Of a stretch of DNA of 17,668 nucleotides, positions 15,957-17,668 are shown in pieces. The notes beneath the pieces were generated by a model, which was not told where the DNA came from, made no database searches, and worked only from the letters and a program-made list of their open reading frames with translations. The stretch is from Geoglobus sp. (GTDB lineage Archaea > Halobacteriota > Archaeoglobi > Archaeoglobales > Archaeoglobaceae). The position numbers were made by a program, and so were the translations under genes. Every line of letters begins with the position of its first letter. Position 1 is the first letter of the stretch. The stretch is taken from positions 1-17,668 of the forward strand of contig JALURI010000029.1 of the NCBI GenBank assembly GCA_027016965.1. Direction: 5' to 3'.

Positions 15957-17527
15957 AGCATCACCTCGTTCTCAAGAACGCACTTCTCAAGTCCGCACAC
16001 AATTTTTTCACCAAATGGACCTGCTCTGAATTCTTCAAGATCCTCCACTGCCTCATCAAGTTCTTTTCTTGCCTCATCTCCCCCATACCCGAGGGTGATG
16101 GCAGCATGTATTCCTGCAATCCTGCCTTCCATAATCGCTGCAGTTGCCTCTTCAATCCCCGCCACATCTCCTGCCACATAAACTCCCTTCACACTTGTCT
16201 CATTAAATTTCGTTCTCAGTGGAACCATTCCTCCAAGCTCAGGAATAAATTTCATCTCTGCTCCCACATGGTAAAGCAGTTCATGAGCCGGAGATAGACC
16301 CACGGCAACGCAGATGAAATCGCATTCTATGTCTTTTTCACTGCCCTCCACAATATTCCATCTCTCATCCAGCCTGGCAATAACTGCTCCCTCGACCCTC
16401 TTTTCTCCTTTTGCTTTAACAATTGTATGTCTCGTGTAAATTGGAACTCCCAGTCTTCTCACCTTAGCAGCATGGACAAAGTAACCTCCAATTCTCGGCA
16501 TCGCCTCGACTATTGCAGAAACATCAACACCTGCTTGCAAAAGCTGATATGTGAGAATAAGACCAACATTGCCTGATCCAACAATCAGACCCCTGTTTCC
16601 GGGTTTGATTCCAAAAACATTCATAAGTGTCTGAACTCCTCCAGCTCCATAAACTCCAGGAAGATCATTATTCTCAAAAATAAGAGTTCTTTCATAAGCT
16701 CCTGTTGCAATAACTATCCTTTTTACCTTAATTCTAAGGAGTTTTGAGTCATTCTGGATTCCAATCACATCCATCCCGTATATTCCGGAGACCTTTGCCT
16801 CCTTTCTGATGTCAACATTTTCATACTGCATCAGCTCTTCCTCGAGAATCTCTGCAATCCGTATACCCCTTGTACCTGCTTTATGCTTTCCACTTCCAAA
16901 AAACCTATGAGTCTGCTTTATCAGCTGTCCTCCAAGGTAATTGTTTTCATCAAGCAGGACAACCTTAGCCCCATACTTGGCTGAATGAATTGCAGCACTG
17001 AGACCACCGGGTCCACCGCCTATCACAGCAACATCTGCTTCAATAACCTCATAGTCTGAATTCACTTGGGGAGCTTTTTTTGGAACATTGCCGAATCCAG
17101 TCATCTTCCTCATCTGCCTTGTCACAAACTCTCTCAGAAACTTTGGACTGTTGAATTTCTTGTAATGGGAGCCGTGGGGAAAGAATGTGTCTATTAATTT
17201 ATCAATTATGGCAAAATAGTCATTTTCAGCATCAGGCTTTGCATTCTGGGTTTTTATCTGCATTCCATCCCTGACATAAACCTTGCATGTTCTTATGTTT
17301 GGTACACCATCAACTTCCATCATGCATTGACTGCATTTGCCTATGGCACAGAAAAACCCTCTTGGTCTGTGAAATCGGAAAGATCTGCTGAAGACTCTGA
17401 TTCCTGCAGCATAAAGAGCTGCAGCAACTGTTTCACCCTCATACGCTTTTACAGGCTGTCCATTGAAATATATCGTTACCTCCTTACCCCTCTTAAAATC
17501 AACAATAGGATGTGATTCGAGCCTCAT
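15953..17527 (-). CDS. [2Fe-2S]/FAD-NAD(P) oxidoreductase, sarcosine oxidase alpha/HcnAB-like fusion subunit
   Basis: Protein of 524 residues. The N-terminal Fer2_4-type domain (about 15-95) has C60, C65, C68 and C81 (CAIGKCSQC ... C), followed by a linker. A pyridine-nucleotide-disulfide-oxidoreductase-type domain follows: FAD motif VIGGGPGGLSAA (168-179), ATGAYER (274-280), second nucleotide motif VGSGNVGL (316-323) and FAD closing motif VYVAGDVAG (449-457). Its order resembles HcnA-HcnB fused, or sarcosine oxidase alpha without the C-terminal aminomethyltransferase-like part. It would shuttle electrons between the amine-oxidising subunit and an Fe-S or NAD acceptor. Two further cysteines (C511, C516) lie in the tail. 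The start is the ATG at 17527, four bases after GAGGTGG (17532-17538); the in-frame TTG at 17569 overlaps the promoter. First gene of the four-gene operon. Confidence 0.9.
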   Translation of the reverse strand: MRLESHPIVDFKRGKEVTIYFNGQPVKAYEGETVAAALYAAGIRVFSRSFRFHRPRGFFCAIGKCSQCMMEVDGVPNIRTCKVYVRDGMQIKTQNAKPDAENDYFAIIDKLIDTFFPHGSHYKKFNSPKFLREFVTRQMRKMTGFGNVPKKAPQVNSDYEVIEADVAVIGGGPGGLSAAIHSAKYGAKVVLLDENNYLGGQLIKQTHRFFGSGKHKAGTRGIRIAEILEEELMQYENVDIRKEAKVSGIYGMDVIGIQNDSKLLRIKVKRIVIATGAYERTLIFENNDLPGVYGAGGVQTLMNVFGIKPGNRGLIVGSGNVGLILTYQLLQAGVDVSAIVEAMPRIGGYFVHAAKVRRLGVPIYTRHTIVKAKGEKRVEGAVIARLDERWNIVEGSEKDIECDFICVAVGLSPAHELLYHVGAEMKFIPELGGMVPLRTKFNETSVKGVYVAGDVAGIEEATAAIMEGRIAGIHAAITLGYGGDEARKELDEAVEDLEEFRAGPFGEKIVCGLEKCVLENEVML

Positions 17528-17531
17528 GATT

Positions 17532-17538
17532 CCACCTC
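17532..17538 (-). promoter_or_regulatory. Ribosome binding site deciding the start of the [2Fe-2S]/FAD subunit
   Basis: On the minus strand GAGGTGG lies four bases before the ATG at 17527. With a predicted transcription start near 17548 it rules out the longer frame beginning at the TTG at 17569. Confidence 0.75.
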
Positions 17539-17570
17539 TCGCTGAAGTCAGAGATTGTGAAATCGCCAAT

Positions 17571-17578
17571 TATATAAC
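17571..17578 (-). promoter_or_regulatory. TATA box of the flavin/Fe-S dehydrogenase operon
   Basis: On the minus strand GTTATATA. Transcription is predicted about 26 bases downstream (near 17548), leaving a leader of about 21 bases with the ribosome site. Unlike most first genes in this window, this one is not leaderless. Confidence 0.6.
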
Positions 17579-17668
17579 TTTTCCGAAAGAAATCTTTTAT
17601 TTTAACCGGAATTCAAACGAATAATTATGTTAAAACAGTTTTTAGCCAGTGCTCGCTAAATCTTTCCC
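17579..17668. other. Terminal intergenic DNA with a short inverted repeat; no gene seen
   Basis: AT-rich stretch upstream of the dehydrogenase operon, running to the window end. It contains TTTTATTTTAA (about 17595-17605) and ATAATTAT (17620-17627), which could be promoter elements for a rightward gene outside the window, and the inverted repeat TTTAGC-N8-GCTAAA at 17641-17660. The only frame is about ten codons. Nothing further can be assigned. Confidence 0.4.

Noticed and set aside
17528..17569. N-terminal extension of the [2Fe-2S]/FAD subunit from a TTG at 17569.
   Set aside because: It lies between the TATA box and the predicted transcription start, and the strong ribosome site at 17532-17538 points to the ATG at 17527.

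Overview
The window reads as chromosomal DNA from a thermophilic euryarchaeon of the order Archaeoglobales. It carries the heat-shock operon known from Archaeoglobus fulgidus (HSR1 regulator, CDC48, Hsp20) together with an operator that matches the published HSR1 site. It also carries aIF1, DUF63, an OapABC-type GTPase cluster and archaeal promoter architecture (TATA about 25 bases before the start codon). Base composition is moderately AT-rich. Genus cannot be settled by eye; Geoglobus, Ferroglobus and Archaeoglobus are all possible. There is no tRNA, rRNA, CRISPR array or insertion sequence that I can see.

Layout. 2-283: 3' end of glutamate dehydrogenase. 321-2616: a site-2-type membrane protease with CBS domains, overlapped by a TraB/PrgY-type membrane protein with a TTG start. 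2541-2849 (minus): initiation factor aIF1, convergent with and overlapping the TraB gene. 2959-4290: two integral membrane proteins (DUF63 and SpoIIM/DUF95). 4306-7916 (minus): heat-shock operon hsr1-cdc48-hsp20 with a perfect 8+5+8 palindromic operator over the transcription start. 8023-8977: a metallo-beta-lactamase-fold nuclease-like protein preceded by a 25-codon cysteine-rich micro-ORF. 9034-9732 (minus): SbcD-related phosphoesterase. 9772-9858 (minus): a candidate 28-residue protein with its own promoter. 9979-10149: small 2[4Fe-4S] ferredoxin. 10218-12383: Era-like GTPase, DUF2073 protein, zinc-ribbon protein and a CDF metal transporter, translationally coupled by 1-4 base overlaps. 12384-13814 (minus): RCK/TrkA-N fused to a DHH phosphoesterase. 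13925-14116: a 63-residue RHH-like protein. 14118-17527 (minus): four-gene operon for a flavin/iron-sulfur secondary-amine (proline, sarcosine or opine-like) dehydrogenase. 17579-17668: intergenic DNA with a short inverted repeat and no gene seen.

How the genes work together. The heat-shock operon is self-contained: a sensor-repressor, an unfoldase and a holdase chaperone. The last operon encodes one multi-subunit redox enzyme: a substrate-oxidising FAD subunit, a BFD-type [2Fe-2S] protein, a dicluster ferredoxin and a [2Fe-2S]/FAD-NAD subunit. The remainder is housekeeping plus several poorly characterised archaeal families. The genome is packed tightly: convergent genes meet stop to stop (12383/12384, 14116/14118) or overlap (2541-2616). 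First genes of transcription units tend to be leaderless, while downstream genes have strong GGAGGTGAT-type ribosome binding sites.

I did not find a wholly new defence or mobile system. The best candidates for undescribed biology are the two tiny genes (8023-8100 and 9772-9858), the S2P-TraB pair, the CDF transporter coupled to the OapABC genes with an altered metal site, and the RHH-like small protein.
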